The notes under the pieces were generated by a model. That model saw only the letters and a list, made by a program, of their open reading frames with translations. It searched no databases and was not told where the DNA came from. A program made the position numbers and the translations under genes. A stretch of 64,000 bases of DNA from Trichoplax sp. H2 (taxonomy: Eukaryota; Placozoa; Uniplacotomia; Trichoplacea): assembly GCA_003344405.1 (NCBI GenBank), contig NOWV01000027.1, positions 310,001-374,000 of the forward strand, read 5' to 3'. Below, piece by piece: positions 28,701 to 39,508 of the stretch. Within the stretch, counting starts at the first letter, position 1. The number at the start of each line of letters is the position of its first letter.

Positions 28701-29726
28701 CATAGCTAAATGCCATATACGGAATTTAAAAATATCTATAAATGCTTTCTAGGCTGTATCAATACCGCAAGTAAGTATGACCTGAAATGATACTATAAAA
28801 CTATTGATTTTCTACTACCAAATTATAGATTATTACAGATACGCAATTAGTCATTCTCGTTGGTATTCTCCTATCTATTGATTTTATTTTATTGGCTACT
28901 TGGCAATTAATTGATCCGCCAACTATTCAACGTTTCAATATTTCAGTAAGTGAACAGGTTTAATCATTACTACTCGCTAGAATGCACTATTGTTATGATT
29001 TATTAATACCTTATATTTTATATCATGTTCACTAAACATTGATATCCTCAGTATATATTGAATACGGTTACTATTTCCTATCGTAGACTTATCAGAAAAG
29101 CCAAGATGAAACAATCGTTTCTCAAATTTGGTTGTGCCATAGTAAGCATAACTTATACTGGTTTATTGCATTATATACCGAGAAAGGATTGCTATTGCTG
29201 GCTGGTATGTTTCTGGCATGGGAAACACGAGGTGTTCGCTACGCAGCATTGAATGATTCTCAGTACATTGCAATGTCAGTTTATAATGTCGTGATCCTAA
29301 GTGGAGTGGGAGTATTAGTGGTTTCTATTATGGCTAAAAGTATTAATGCAGCTTATGCGTTAATGTCGGCGTTATTAATATTTGGCAATACAGTCATTTT
29401 ATGCTTGGTATTCGTTCCAAAGGTATCGATTGATTTATCTAATTACTATTGATAGCTAACTAATATACACCTAAATAGCATACAACAAGTACTTACAATT
29501 TATTTCGCAAAATCAGTTAATTAATGTATTAAAAGTCACTCATCGATTTCTTTATATCTTTTTCTTAATTAATTCAACTATCTCGTCAATAAATAAGTTT
29601 ATCGAATTCAAGAGAAAAGACGATCCAATTCATGGTGATTCAAGAAGGCCATCTATGAATCCTTCAGCTATGCAATCAATATCGGCTACAAATATGGCTC
29701 TTATTAGTAAAACACCTAGCGCATGA
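16736..29726 (+). CDS. GABA-B-like class C GPCR, complete (receptor copy 2)
   Basis: Predicted 777-aa seven-transmembrane receptor. Exons: 16736-17017, 23974-24111, 24959-25129, 25301-25402, 25583-25648, 26032-26229, 26589-26822, 26978-27041, 27254-27346, 27780-27930, 28131-28263, 28521-28631, 28753-28770 (optional microexon), 28829-28945, 29096-29422, 29598-29726. The start is the ATG before a signal peptide (about residues 1-31). The bilobed ligand-binding domain spans about 40-450, with FASTSPVLSNRQRFPYFYRT, DARIIIANFYE, KYVWILLGW and YPFAYDAIYAMA-type segments. TM1 follows from about 466 (LFIGACATAALGIVLAIGF), then TM3 FGTMFAKTYRIYKIF, ECL2 IWLCHSKHN, TM5 FLAWETR, TM6 NDSQYIAMSVYN, TM7 LVFVPK and a ~43-residue tail. 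The LB1 cysteine pair of vertebrate GABA-B is missing, and some GABA-contact positions differ, so GABA itself may not be the ligand. The 7 kb first intron is unusual. Phase matches throughout. Confidence 0.9.
17853..17901. repeat. 11-bp-arm inverted repeat in intron 1
   Basis: CGTTAGTACTG (17853-17863) is the exact reverse complement of CAGTACTAACG (17891-17901), with a 27-nt loop. Its core AGTACT resembles the palindromic words of the GTAC-rich clusters elsewhere in the window. Confidence 0.55.
18150..19850. repeat. Degenerate 145-185-bp tandem array with quasi-palindromic core (array A)
   Basis: About eleven diverged units recur near 18158, 18342, 18528, 18711, 18783, 18926, 19068, 19221, 19368, 19526 and 19690. 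Each carries a core like CAAAGAGAGTTCAAAAAT followed by CCTTTTTGACTTCTTTGC and GCAGAACTACC, then a GATGCCATCATC-like stretch and TTTCAAAATTTTACATTAA. The core half-sites CAAAGAGAGT and ACTTCTTTG are near inverse complements, so each unit can fold. An isolated further copy lies near 20702-20766. There is no long open frame. Confidence 0.75.
21760..22620. repeat. Degenerate 200-260-bp tandem repeats with coding-like core (array B)
   Basis: Four diverged units have cores near 21819, 22030, 22288 and 22490, each preceded by an AAGC(G/A)ACGAAGAATGATTA-like word. A sub-block of about 75 bp is duplicated again within unit 2 (22131-22256). The cores translate to similar peptides (RLVKDEQRFGITVTD, RLINDEQHSNVTVTD, LVKDEHRFNITVVD), but stops and frame changes separate them. 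This may be a decayed, multiplied exon fragment or a non-coding repeat with a chance open core. I do not recognise the peptide. Confidence 0.6.
24228..24356. repeat. Short ~36-bp tandem repeat in receptor intron 2
   Basis: Three to four diverged copies of ATATAATATTGATTTTA followed by TTATTATCCAGAAT-like sequence, unit 33-38 bp, within the intron between exons 23974-24111 and 24959-25129. Confidence 0.55.
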
Positions 29727-31420
29727 TAAGTATTATATCATTGTTCCTACTGGTTTATTTCCATTCTGTATTCATCAAAATATGGCATCGAAATGTCATA
29801 GGCAAAATAATAAAGGATAATTATTACTTAATTTCTCTATAGGTCAAAATGTCCGCATTCTTTTTGTTCCATTAAAACTAACCAATCAAGTAACAAAATC
29901 ACTACTGATTGTAACTTGCTTTTAGGGATTAAAGCTTGCAATAGATAAGCATAATCCTTACATATTGATTTTTTATCCGTACCAACTGCTTTTTAATAAA
30001 GTTAAAGTTCAATCATCCCACTATAATTTAGCTATAGTTAGATACGATACCTGAAGTATATTGATTATAATTTCGACTACGAAGACATTGTAGCAACTTA
30101 TAATATTAAATCTATTTAAATGTTATTAAATAATTAATTAATCCAAAAATTTTCCCTGTACTATGCTTAATGTTGAACTATACTATTAGTTTCAGAATTA
30201 ATCCACAATGGTTATCTTTTGGATATGCTATGCAATCATATCATTTTAATAACAAAAAGTTAACTGATAACCTAATCGAAAATTTTGTTACTATTCCTAT
30301 TTTATGATGATTATCGATATCGCTGATTGGAAAATCAAAACACGCTTTTGTTGATTATCTCATTTCATATGTAATCATCTTTAATTGTTTTCCTCATTAA
30401 AATATATGCCAAGGCACTCTTTAATGGCGAGTGAACACTAATATTTGACTACTGCTGATACTTTATTATAACTCATCTCATATTATTGACAGAATTCCCT
30501 GTTATTAGTTAATGAATTATAGTAAAGCATTAGAACTTTACATATCTAGGCAATTCTAAGCAAATTATACCCAGTATCGATACAGATTTGTCAATTCGAC
30601 TGTGTTGTAATTAAGTCAAGGCAGGATACTTAATAGCTAATAAACATGTATATAGAATTAGGATTGCGATTCTTCTATTTCCGTGTTAATTACCGATATC
30701 TTCTACTGTAGTTTTAAGAATTTTATAAGTAAAACACAATAATGTGCTAATGTATGCTCCAAGATTATCGCTACCCTAAGAAAAGGTGAGATTTGATTTC
30801 GTATCGCACTTTACGTCATCATCATGTATGAAAATTTATCTGCAATTAATATAACAGCTCAGCATGTTTTTGGTATTATCGTCAAAGCACAAATTTTATT
30901 GTGAGTTAAAAAGATAAAGCAATAACATAAAGTCCCTACATAAGTAATTAAAGTTTAAAACAATTACAGCAGCTACGATTACATATATTATCTTGTCATA
31001 AACTTTTACTTACATTCTAGTGACACTACATTATGTTGTGATTTATATTTCTAAGTTTATAAATTATATGTAATTTAATATAGTAACTATATAACCGCCA
31101 TAGCAGCTTATATTACAAATTGCAACTATATCTCATACTTCATAGTGGTAGGATTTAGCTACTACTGGTATCTACTAAATTGGAGGGTTGTGGTTACAAA
31201 ATATTATAAGTGGTAAGGATAGTTTCGTGAAATGCGCTAATCGATTGATTAAGCAATCAATAAATCCAGCATTGCATTGTAACCAGTTATATTAGTCATC
31301 GTATTACTTCATATATTTGAAATAAGTTATTGAATGAATATTCGCCTTTTACAAACTTCACAGATTATGTTAGATTTGCTATGTATTTTTAGAGTCATAT
31401 ACAGTAATATTAGCTTGATC
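29727..31420. other. Convergent intergenic region, receptor copy 2 / BBS1
   Basis: 1.7 kb holding the 3' ends of two converging genes. AATAAA at 29809-29814, 83 nt past the receptor stop, is a plausible poly(A) signal on the + strand. No other coding feature was recognised. Confidence 0.6.
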
Positions 31421-34400
31421 TTATGGCAAAATAGCTCCTTCACTTATAGGCATGCTAATAACTGCAGTAATAATCGGTGAACTCTTTCCTTTGTGGAGTA
31501 CAAAGACCTGCAAAAAAAAGTAAAATAATTCAGCTTTTAGCTTTAATAAAAAACTCCGAATAAAGGTATGTAGTCCAGTAGTAAATAGCAATTTTATATA
31601 ACGTAAAACACATCAATAAACAAACCTTGATATTATCTGAAATGCCTTTATCACTTAAACATTCAACCATAATTTCAAAATTATAACTTAATCCCGGCAC
31701 GATCATGGGTATCTATCATTTATATTAAGCATCATCTTATCAAAATAGAGTCTAAAAATGTTGTGCTGGTAATTTGACAGCATTGATCAGAATAAGGAAG
31801 GTGCTGAAGAGAATTGTAACCTGAATGTAAGTTCTATCCAATTTATAAAGAGCATCATCGTATTGGGAAGTCATTAATAAATCAAATGATGGATTATTTG
31901 CTGATGTATTTTGCAAGTTGATTGTTAATTTAAAAACTGGGCCAATTCCTTGAACCTAAGTTAGAAAGATCAATTTTAGAGCCGAATAACTGGATATACA
32001 ATCTCTTTTGATCAAAGTGTCCGTAAAATATATTGAATCATATTGGTCTACCGTGGCTGATAACTTTAGAGGATCTTGCAATAATGCTGATACTGGATTC
32101 AAACTTGTGGTAAGCGCTCTAACGTAGGAACGTGCTGATTCCAAACGCAGCCGATATAGATCATGCTGAAAAGTTCTGTGCATTGCTATCACGAGTCAAA
32201 TAACGTGGTGTTATACATCTTTCAATATTTAAATAGTCAGTATTAATTATAACTTTGAAACCTAAATTACGAAATAGGAACTAGACAACTTACAAACATA
32301 GTTCTCACGTTCTCTTTGCATTTGATCGACAAACAGTTTTGTCTTTCTCGGAACGTTAAGTTTAAGATTTTGGCCAGATGGAGCACCGACAACTTTGTGT
32401 AATTAATTCAAATAATTAAAGTAAAATGAGAATTTCCATTTTCCAGTAGGAAAATAGTTAGATCTATATAGCTATCTATTAATTAATACGTTGTTGGGTA
32501 TCCTTAGTCTCAAACGTAGTATTCCTTTTCAGAATCCTAACAGATAATCCACCAGCTAAAACAGGAAGATTGTATGTGAAATTAGCAACTTTAATATAAT
32601 CAATAGGAAATTTTTTAAAGTCAATTCTCGTAATTCTGAGATACCTTTGGTAACTAATATTAGTGAGCAATCTTCTCGACCAAATCGGCCGAATTTTAAA
32701 CCCGTGACTGGATCCTTTGACATTATGAACAAATCTTAGTAGAGAAATTACTGCTCTACTTAATGAGATTTAGATATCTTTACCTGGGTTTTAATAACGT
32801 TCACTAAAAATTTATCGCGATAAATTCTTGTTTCTCCATTATTTAACGCTACCAAGACTATCAAAATCAGGTTTCAATATTCAAAGAGTTAAATTAGGTG
32901 ATTAATTAGCGGTTCTGCTTCATAGTAGGTCAGTAAGCAATTAATATCATAGCTATACCGGCTTTAATTCCCCTTGCTTTATAAGATAGTAATTCTAGGG
33001 TATTAATTGTATCAGGCATGTCAAGTGACCAAATTTTCTTGCCCTATAATAGAAATTTTAACGCAAAGATAAAACTGAGAGGTTTCAATTTATGACAAGT
33101 TACTATACCATATCGAGATGCCTCCTTAAAATATACTCTTTGTACCTTTGTCGTGAAACAATTTAAGGTTTGATCCATGCATCCCACGATGATATTTTTA
33201 CCAATTCGTTCTATGCCAACAGGCTGAGACTTTAATTCAATACAACTTTTTCCTGGATGTTTAGCACCTCTGAAGAAGTAAATTAGCACTTAACTGTTAT
33301 AACTAGCATCTCCAGCATAATACCATATTTTTTTACTTTACATTGAAGTAAAATTCTATTCAAAGGTCTGATATAATTTACAATGATCTTTGATTGATAA
33401 TGATTATAAATACTTTAATCCATTAGAGTAGGCTTTTAACTAGCTAAATAATAAAACAATGAACTATAGTTTTAATAAAAGTAAATTATCACTGCCATGG
33501 TTAACATAATTAAGGTTGGTAATTGTATAAATATGAACAGTCTTGCCTGATTTAATTTTATTAATTTTATTTTTACCTTTTCAAGGTATATAGATTCCCA
33601 TTTCGACATGCAACAACGATTCGATATTCTACGTCGAAGAGACCAGATACGGATAGGAAAACTGGAACACTTGGTAAAGTCATCTAGATCAAGAAAATAT
33701 TATAAATATTAGAACGGTCAATCATATCATTCCTTCAATCATTATAGATCAATTCTTGAATCACATTTTCCTACCTTAGCTAAGACTGTATACGCTTCAG
33801 AATCAAGAACATAAACATCTTGACTTTCCGTTCCAACGACTAAACAACTGATAGCATCGTCATCAGCATGGCTTTTCTTCAATGCTGCTATTGCCGTAAT
33901 AACAGTCTAAAAGAATATTACAGGAACTATCGTTAGAATGATATAAACTTTCAATGAAGCGAGTATCTAACAGTGGAAGGCTTTAATCCATTACAGTTTA
34001 ATTCGTTAACCTGTCGTTTCAAAGGGGTATGTTTATGAACGCGAAGAAAGGCTTCAAGGTCGCTTTGCTCCAATAAGACATATCTGTTGGGTTTAATAAG
34101 ATTAGCAACGATTTGATTTCCAAGCAAAATGTGCCATACATGACTAAAAATTGAAATAGAATTACCGAAGACTGCGTATGGTTAGCGGAGTTCGCGAATC
34201 ATCCCTTAAAATATCGAAAGAAATTACATGGTCAGTTTCGCCAATTGAATAGATTTTTAAATCAAAAATTAGTTACTTTAATCGTTCTAAGCTCTTTTTC
34301 AGTGTTACAGCGTCTATTTTCTCCTATTAGGGTAAATAAGACTCGCATCTTTAGAGTCTTTTATGAATAACATAAATTTTATATTTGAAGCTTTTTTTGA

Positions 34401-36117
34401 CAATCCAGTTTACCTCTCTGGCTTGTTCCCATAATTCTTGCTCTAATTTGTTAACCTGCATTTTTTAAATTAATCTCTTATTAGTATAAACTGAGATGGT
34501 TCACATACTAACACCGTACGTTTATAATTTATTGCAAAAAATTGAATATCTGTTGAAGTATACCTCTAAAGGAGGCAAGGTAAATTTAAAAAACGGCTTC
34601 AAGTTCTTATAAACGTAAATAAATGGACCAGATGCAACTCCAACGGCTAAAGAACACAATTTTATTTTGATTAAGTAATTTAGTATTTTAATTCTCTTTG
34701 AAGTTAGATATAACTCTGAGCTGCTCTAATAGTACATTTATTTTATATATTTGGAATATGTACAGCACTGTTGATACATAAAATGAACATATAGAATTAT
34801 TTTGCTCGCAATTATAAGTGATTAACACTGGATAACTAGATAAAATTGTAAAGTGCACCATAGGTTTATTCCTATGTGATTCGTATATTTTGGGATTTGA
34901 TATTATTCTAACATAGCAGCGTATTTATATTTCGCGAAGTTGCCAATGTTATAGGTAGCTATTAATGAATTACTGAGATGATGATGCTTGCCTGCATGTC
35001 TGAATAATTTTAAATTACTTATAAAACAGGTTTCTACAGAGTAGGAATAGACTGATATCTCTTAGTGAAGAACTAGTTCTGAACTATTGCTTGGCTCGTA
35101 ATAAAATTGCGTTTCACTACTGGTGAAATATTTTACGAAAACGTTTCACGTAATTACTACTTTGGCTTCTAAATTGTAATTGATCTTAATAACCATTTTC
35201 ATCAATTATACTACACATAACATATACAATATATTTTATATAATATACATAATCTAGATGAGGGTCGATTTTAACATAATAGCTAATGTATTACGATATG
35301 CAGACTTTGCGCAGTGATATGCATTTACTTACCAGGAACTCGTGGTTCAGTAGCATCCATATGAAATGTACAAACGCCAGTTGGTAAATCAATAATAGTT
35401 GTCTCTGAAACAAGTGATGTGCCTAATGATAGACAAGTATAGTAAATGGAATAAATAATCATAAGTAATGAAATTTTGATTATAACGTCAAATTATTCTT
35501 TACCTTTCCATACTTTAAGTTTCATGTCATAAACACCAGTTCCAAGATCAGCAACAATTAACTACAAAATAATAGAAACGATAAAAGAAAGATTTCATTC
35601 GCACTCTTACGTTAGGTTAGATAGTTTATTTCATCACTTTACCTTATGGTCTCCATCTCCGTTTAAGTCAGCGAGAGCTTTCATCAACAGAAATTAAAGT
35701 AAATTAAGTTAAACTTGTAGTGCTTTATATTACAGTATATGAAATACTTGGAAGTTCTTCAATTTTTTATCAGTAATTGTAAACATACTACAATATCACC
35801 GTTTGTAGGCTGAAGAATAAGGAAAGATGTAGATAATAATGTACATACCCATACAATTGGTAAAAGTATACAGAGAAGCAACCGGATCTGAGTGAGCATT
35901 TAGCCAGACACTATTGCCCCTTCATATAACAATTTAAAAAGGTGACTTCAGTTACAAATTATCAAAATAGGAGAAAGAAATTAAATAATTTCAATTTAGT
36001 AGTAAAATAATCATATTGTCTTAACGATAACTACTATGTAAAATTTTTATACTTGGAAGCATCAGCATTTTTATCTTGATCGCCATTAGCGTTATTGATT
36101 TCGCTATTGATTAGCAT
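31421..36117 (-). CDS. BBS1: Bardet-Biedl syndrome 1 protein (BBSome subunit)
   Basis: Subunit of the BBSome, the coat-like complex that moves membrane proteins in and out of cilia. The protein is about 600 aa (human 593). Minus-strand exons in gene order: 36117-36053, 35919-35849, 35677-35643, 35561-35504, 35422-35333, 34646-34564, 34455-34414, 34323-34277, 34204-34166, 34083-34011, 33906-33775, 33683-33577, 33269-33146, 33043-32959, 32857-32784, 32714-32645, 32555-32490, 32392-32294, 32185-32052, 31955-31821, 31712-31626, 31507-31421. Diagnostic stretches: [105 protein letters not shown]-like [15 protein letters not shown] and [18 protein letters not shown]. The N-terminal beta-propeller (about 25-430) and C-terminal GAE-like domain are both covered. 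Exon 2 could instead start at 35910 (three residues shorter). POLR2G lies upstream on the same strand. Confidence 0.95.
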
Positions 36118-37479
36118 TTTTATGGAGTTCTTTTCAATATCAACGAATTATAATCTCAGTTATATTCTAATAATATTAAGTCTAGCTAGGTGATAGTAAA
36201 GAAATGAAATCTTGACTTTTTACTGTTCTATCCAACAATTTTAAAAAATTATCCCTAAATTTCTGTAATAGTTATCAGCTTCAGTTTGTCTCTTAATGGT
36301 CTTATTATTATTATTATATACAGTACGCAGAATGGATCGGAAAGCAGTGGAAGATTATAACGATACTCGATAATGTTGTGCGGAGTCTCTACGTAGTTTT
36401 GTCAAAACTTCTGTTTTCCCCTTACTAAATCAATAGAAATTACTTTGGAAATGAGAAGTTCATGTATCTACAGTATAGAAATTAGCGTCTACGGTTTAAA
36501 ATCGACAAATCTACCATACTCTTCAATTTGTTTCTTTGGCAACCACACGCATGCGTAGTATACCCTTAAACCAATGGGGTAAAATATCACAAATACCGTT
36601 ATTCCTCTAGTTTCATAAAAATGCAGAGGATTAATGCTAATTATGCGAATCTTATAATTATCAACACGATATAATCTGGTTACTTAGAATAGCTGTAGGT
36701 AACTCGGTATTTAGGGAGCTAGAAATTCCTAAGATAGCCGATAGTTTTAATTAAAATACTATACGAGGTCATCTCTTTATTCGAGATAAAAGTTATAAAG
36801 GCTTCAAGACTTAATTCATACTTATTTATGTTGACACGCGCATACGTATGCATTGATTTTTAATCATTTTTATAAGTATTATTTGAAATTAGCAAATCAA
36901 TCATCTTTATATCTGGTGTTAGCTTACGTACTTTGAGTACTAATTAGTCAATACGTATACACATTTACGCGACCAAGGATTACGTATACATATAATGCAT
37001 TATATCCTAGCCGATAGCGGCAACCGGCTGTCATAATGATGTCAATGTTGCAGACAATCTAGATATGGAGTATGCAATGTGCAACCAACTTTATTCATTA
37101 ACTCTAATGGTACAGAACCTTACTTCCAGATGTACATCTCTGATTGAAAGCTTTGGTCTAGATTATCGCGCGTAGGCGCTTCCGATAACGTACATTTATA
37201 GATTGGGTACTATGTACAAAATTTTATCAGGCAAGAACGAATAAACATCGCTAATTTATATATAAAAATCCATTTTAACAGATTGAAATTACATCTTAAT
37301 GATGATCGCTTTTAAATAACTGTTACATAGGAAACAGTGTTATCGATGTAACAGAAGTTTCAGGAAAGGCCCTACGAAGATCCTAAATAGGTCCTACAAA
37401 TTTAAGAAAATAAAGGATGATGATATAAGACTGTTTATATGTAGAGACCTACAATCAATGTTTCATAGCGTTAAATAAA
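36118..37479. other. BBS1 upstream / POLR2G downstream region
   Basis: 1.36 kb between the BBS1 start and the POLR2G stop, both genes on the minus strand. It should contain the BBS1 promoter and POLR2G 3' UTR. No clear AATAAA on the minus strand close to the POLR2G stop and no recognisable exon were seen. A single TACAGTACG word lies near 36319. Confidence 0.5.
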
Positions 37480-39229
37480 TTAGTTAATCTTACCTAAGTA
37501 ATCTTGGTCTAGAGAACCAACGGCAAACTGAAAATCCGAATGAAATAGAAAAATTAAATGATGAAATTAATGATAAGAATACTTAATACATCGACAATAT
37601 AACTAGAGCCGACTTTGTTTATTATATATAAATTATTGCTATTACAAGTTGTTTTGATGATATAGCATTATAAAAGATGCTACATATTTGCCTCCTTAGA
37701 AAAGTAATGCTATCTATTACTTACGATATCCTTAACATCAACTCTTGTACCAACAATCTTTAGTCTAACTTCGTCGCCAGTTTGTACAATCATATCCTAA
37801 ATTACAAATTATCGTTTATAATACGGTAGTTACGTACTAATCAGCGTTGATAAATAACTCTAATAATACCTCATCTTCAGTCCTAAAACAAGGAGGGTTA
37901 CCATTTGGATCGAAGAACATATCTCGTGGAATAGACTTAGAATAAATAATAAAAATATTTATGAAATGTGATATTCCAGTTAACATTAGACAAACTACCC
38001 TTTCAAGTTCTTTATATGCACTTACATGTTTTGAGATAAAACAGGTTAAAGGTCCAACTTCAACGAATAATCCGACCTATAAGTAAAATCAAATTCTATA
38101 ATATTAAATACTAGCAACTATTTAATAGATTCGTGTGAAGTTGAACAGCAGAAAGACAATGTTGACCTTATTTAATTGTGTTACGATACCATCGACAACT
38201 TCGCCAGGGAAAGGTTTAAATACAATCGCCTGTGAGCGTATATATTGATAGGGATTTAATTAATAGCCACGATTTAGATAATTTTTCTACAATATTCCAT
38301 CCATTAATTGGTTCTTCTAGCGCATAACTAACCTTATAACGGACAGGATAAACTACAAAACCTGAGTTTGGTAATATTTTCCCAACACCAACTTTATCGA
38401 TAATGGTTACAGCAATAACAAATCCATGCCTACAGTAAATACACATATATTACATGGTTAGCATAAATTATAATCAACGAGAGTCAATGCTGATTGTTCT
38501 ACCATCTAAAATATGGTGCTGATTACACAATTCTATCTACAGTTAATTAATCTACTTTAGTTATCGTCTGCAACGTAATATCCAAAACTATTCGCAACAA
38601 AGGCAAAGATGAAACGCTTACATATAAGTCAAGTACTAAATGATTTGTGTTGCATGGTAGATAACGCATTTCTTTTTAAAAGTATACGTTAATCACTCTA
38701 TTTCTTGAATAGCTGATATTATAATATCGTTCTATGTAATTATCTACAAATTTTAGTGACAATTTCATAACAACATCAAATCTATATTCTCACAGTCTAG
38801 GGCAAATACGTATACAAGTCTGAGTAACAGTAAACGTGTACGGAAATTAACTATTCTGAGACATAAAATATAGAATAGATTATACATTTCCTCGATAAAA
38901 GCAATAAAAATAATCAATCTATTGCATGATTGATAATGTAATATGACAAGATCCGCGGCATGTAACAAGTTCTGAGCAAAATAATTCTACATCCTGTTAT
39001 CAAGACGACATGATGGCCGGACTTACTTGCCACTGCAGGTACCTTCGACTTCACTGAATAACTTCCTTCGAACAGTATCCAGTAAGTTAGGCCCAAAATA
39101 ACGGGGATGTAGCGTAATTTCATGCTCTAATGTCACCTTTAGGCGATAATAGAAGATAAATTGACGATTAGTACTTGTAAAATATCAACAAATAAGTTGT
39201 TAATCACATCAACTTACATGGAAGAACAT
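37480..39229 (-). CDS. POLR2G: RNA polymerase II subunit RPB7
   Basis: Stalk subunit RPB7 of nuclear RNA polymerase II, which pairs with RPB4 and contacts emerging RNA. Minus-strand exons in order: 39229-39218 (only four codons, MFFH), 39136-39027, 38429-38333, 38229-38167, 38076-38026, 37935-37870, 37796-37725, 37527-37480 (TAA). These give 172 aa, the same length as human. Diagnostic stretches: [71 protein letters not shown] and [20 protein letters not shown]. The N-terminal RNP-like tip domain covers about 1-80 and the S1/OB domain about 81-172. The last exon reads ...DQDYLGKIN to a stop; a splice at the GTAAGA there is possible but not needed. It is transcribed divergently from MRPL4, with 279 bp between the start codons. 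Confidence 0.97.
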
Positions 39230-39508
39230 CTTTCCTTTCTTCACCGAATGAAGTGGACTAGCATGGCGCATGTGCATTCGATCCTACGGCCACATTGCCT
39301 AGTCGTGGACTCGTGAATTCCCTCTACCGACGTATAGTGTACATAACTATCTTATCTTATATGCTTTACTATATCTTGTGGACTAGTACATTAAGCACAT
39401 GCCTACAGTCGATGCAAATACAGTGTACTGTACACAGTACTGTAGACTGTACAGTATCCTGTACCGTAGCGTTCAGGCGTCAGACGTTGAGACCGCACCG
39501 GCTTCAAG
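39230..39508. promoter_or_regulatory. Bidirectional promoter POLR2G / MRPL4
   Basis: A 279-bp gap separates the two divergent start codons, so both promoters and both 5' UTRs must lie here. It is noticeably richer in G+C and CpG than the flanks, has no obvious TATA box at a set distance, and contains the palindromic GTAC cluster at 39421-39469. CAAGATGGC at 39505-39513, overlapping the MRPL4 start codon, matches the vertebrate YY1 consensus core. YY1 use here is inference. Confidence 0.7.
39421..39469. repeat. GTAC palindromic cluster 1
   Basis: Overlapping self-complementary words such as TGTACTGTACA, ACAGTACTGTA and CTGTACAG are packed in about 50 bp inside the POLR2G/MRPL4 divergent promoter. 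The same word family forms clusters near 46018-46068, 46931-47060 and 59047-59507. Confidence 0.7.
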
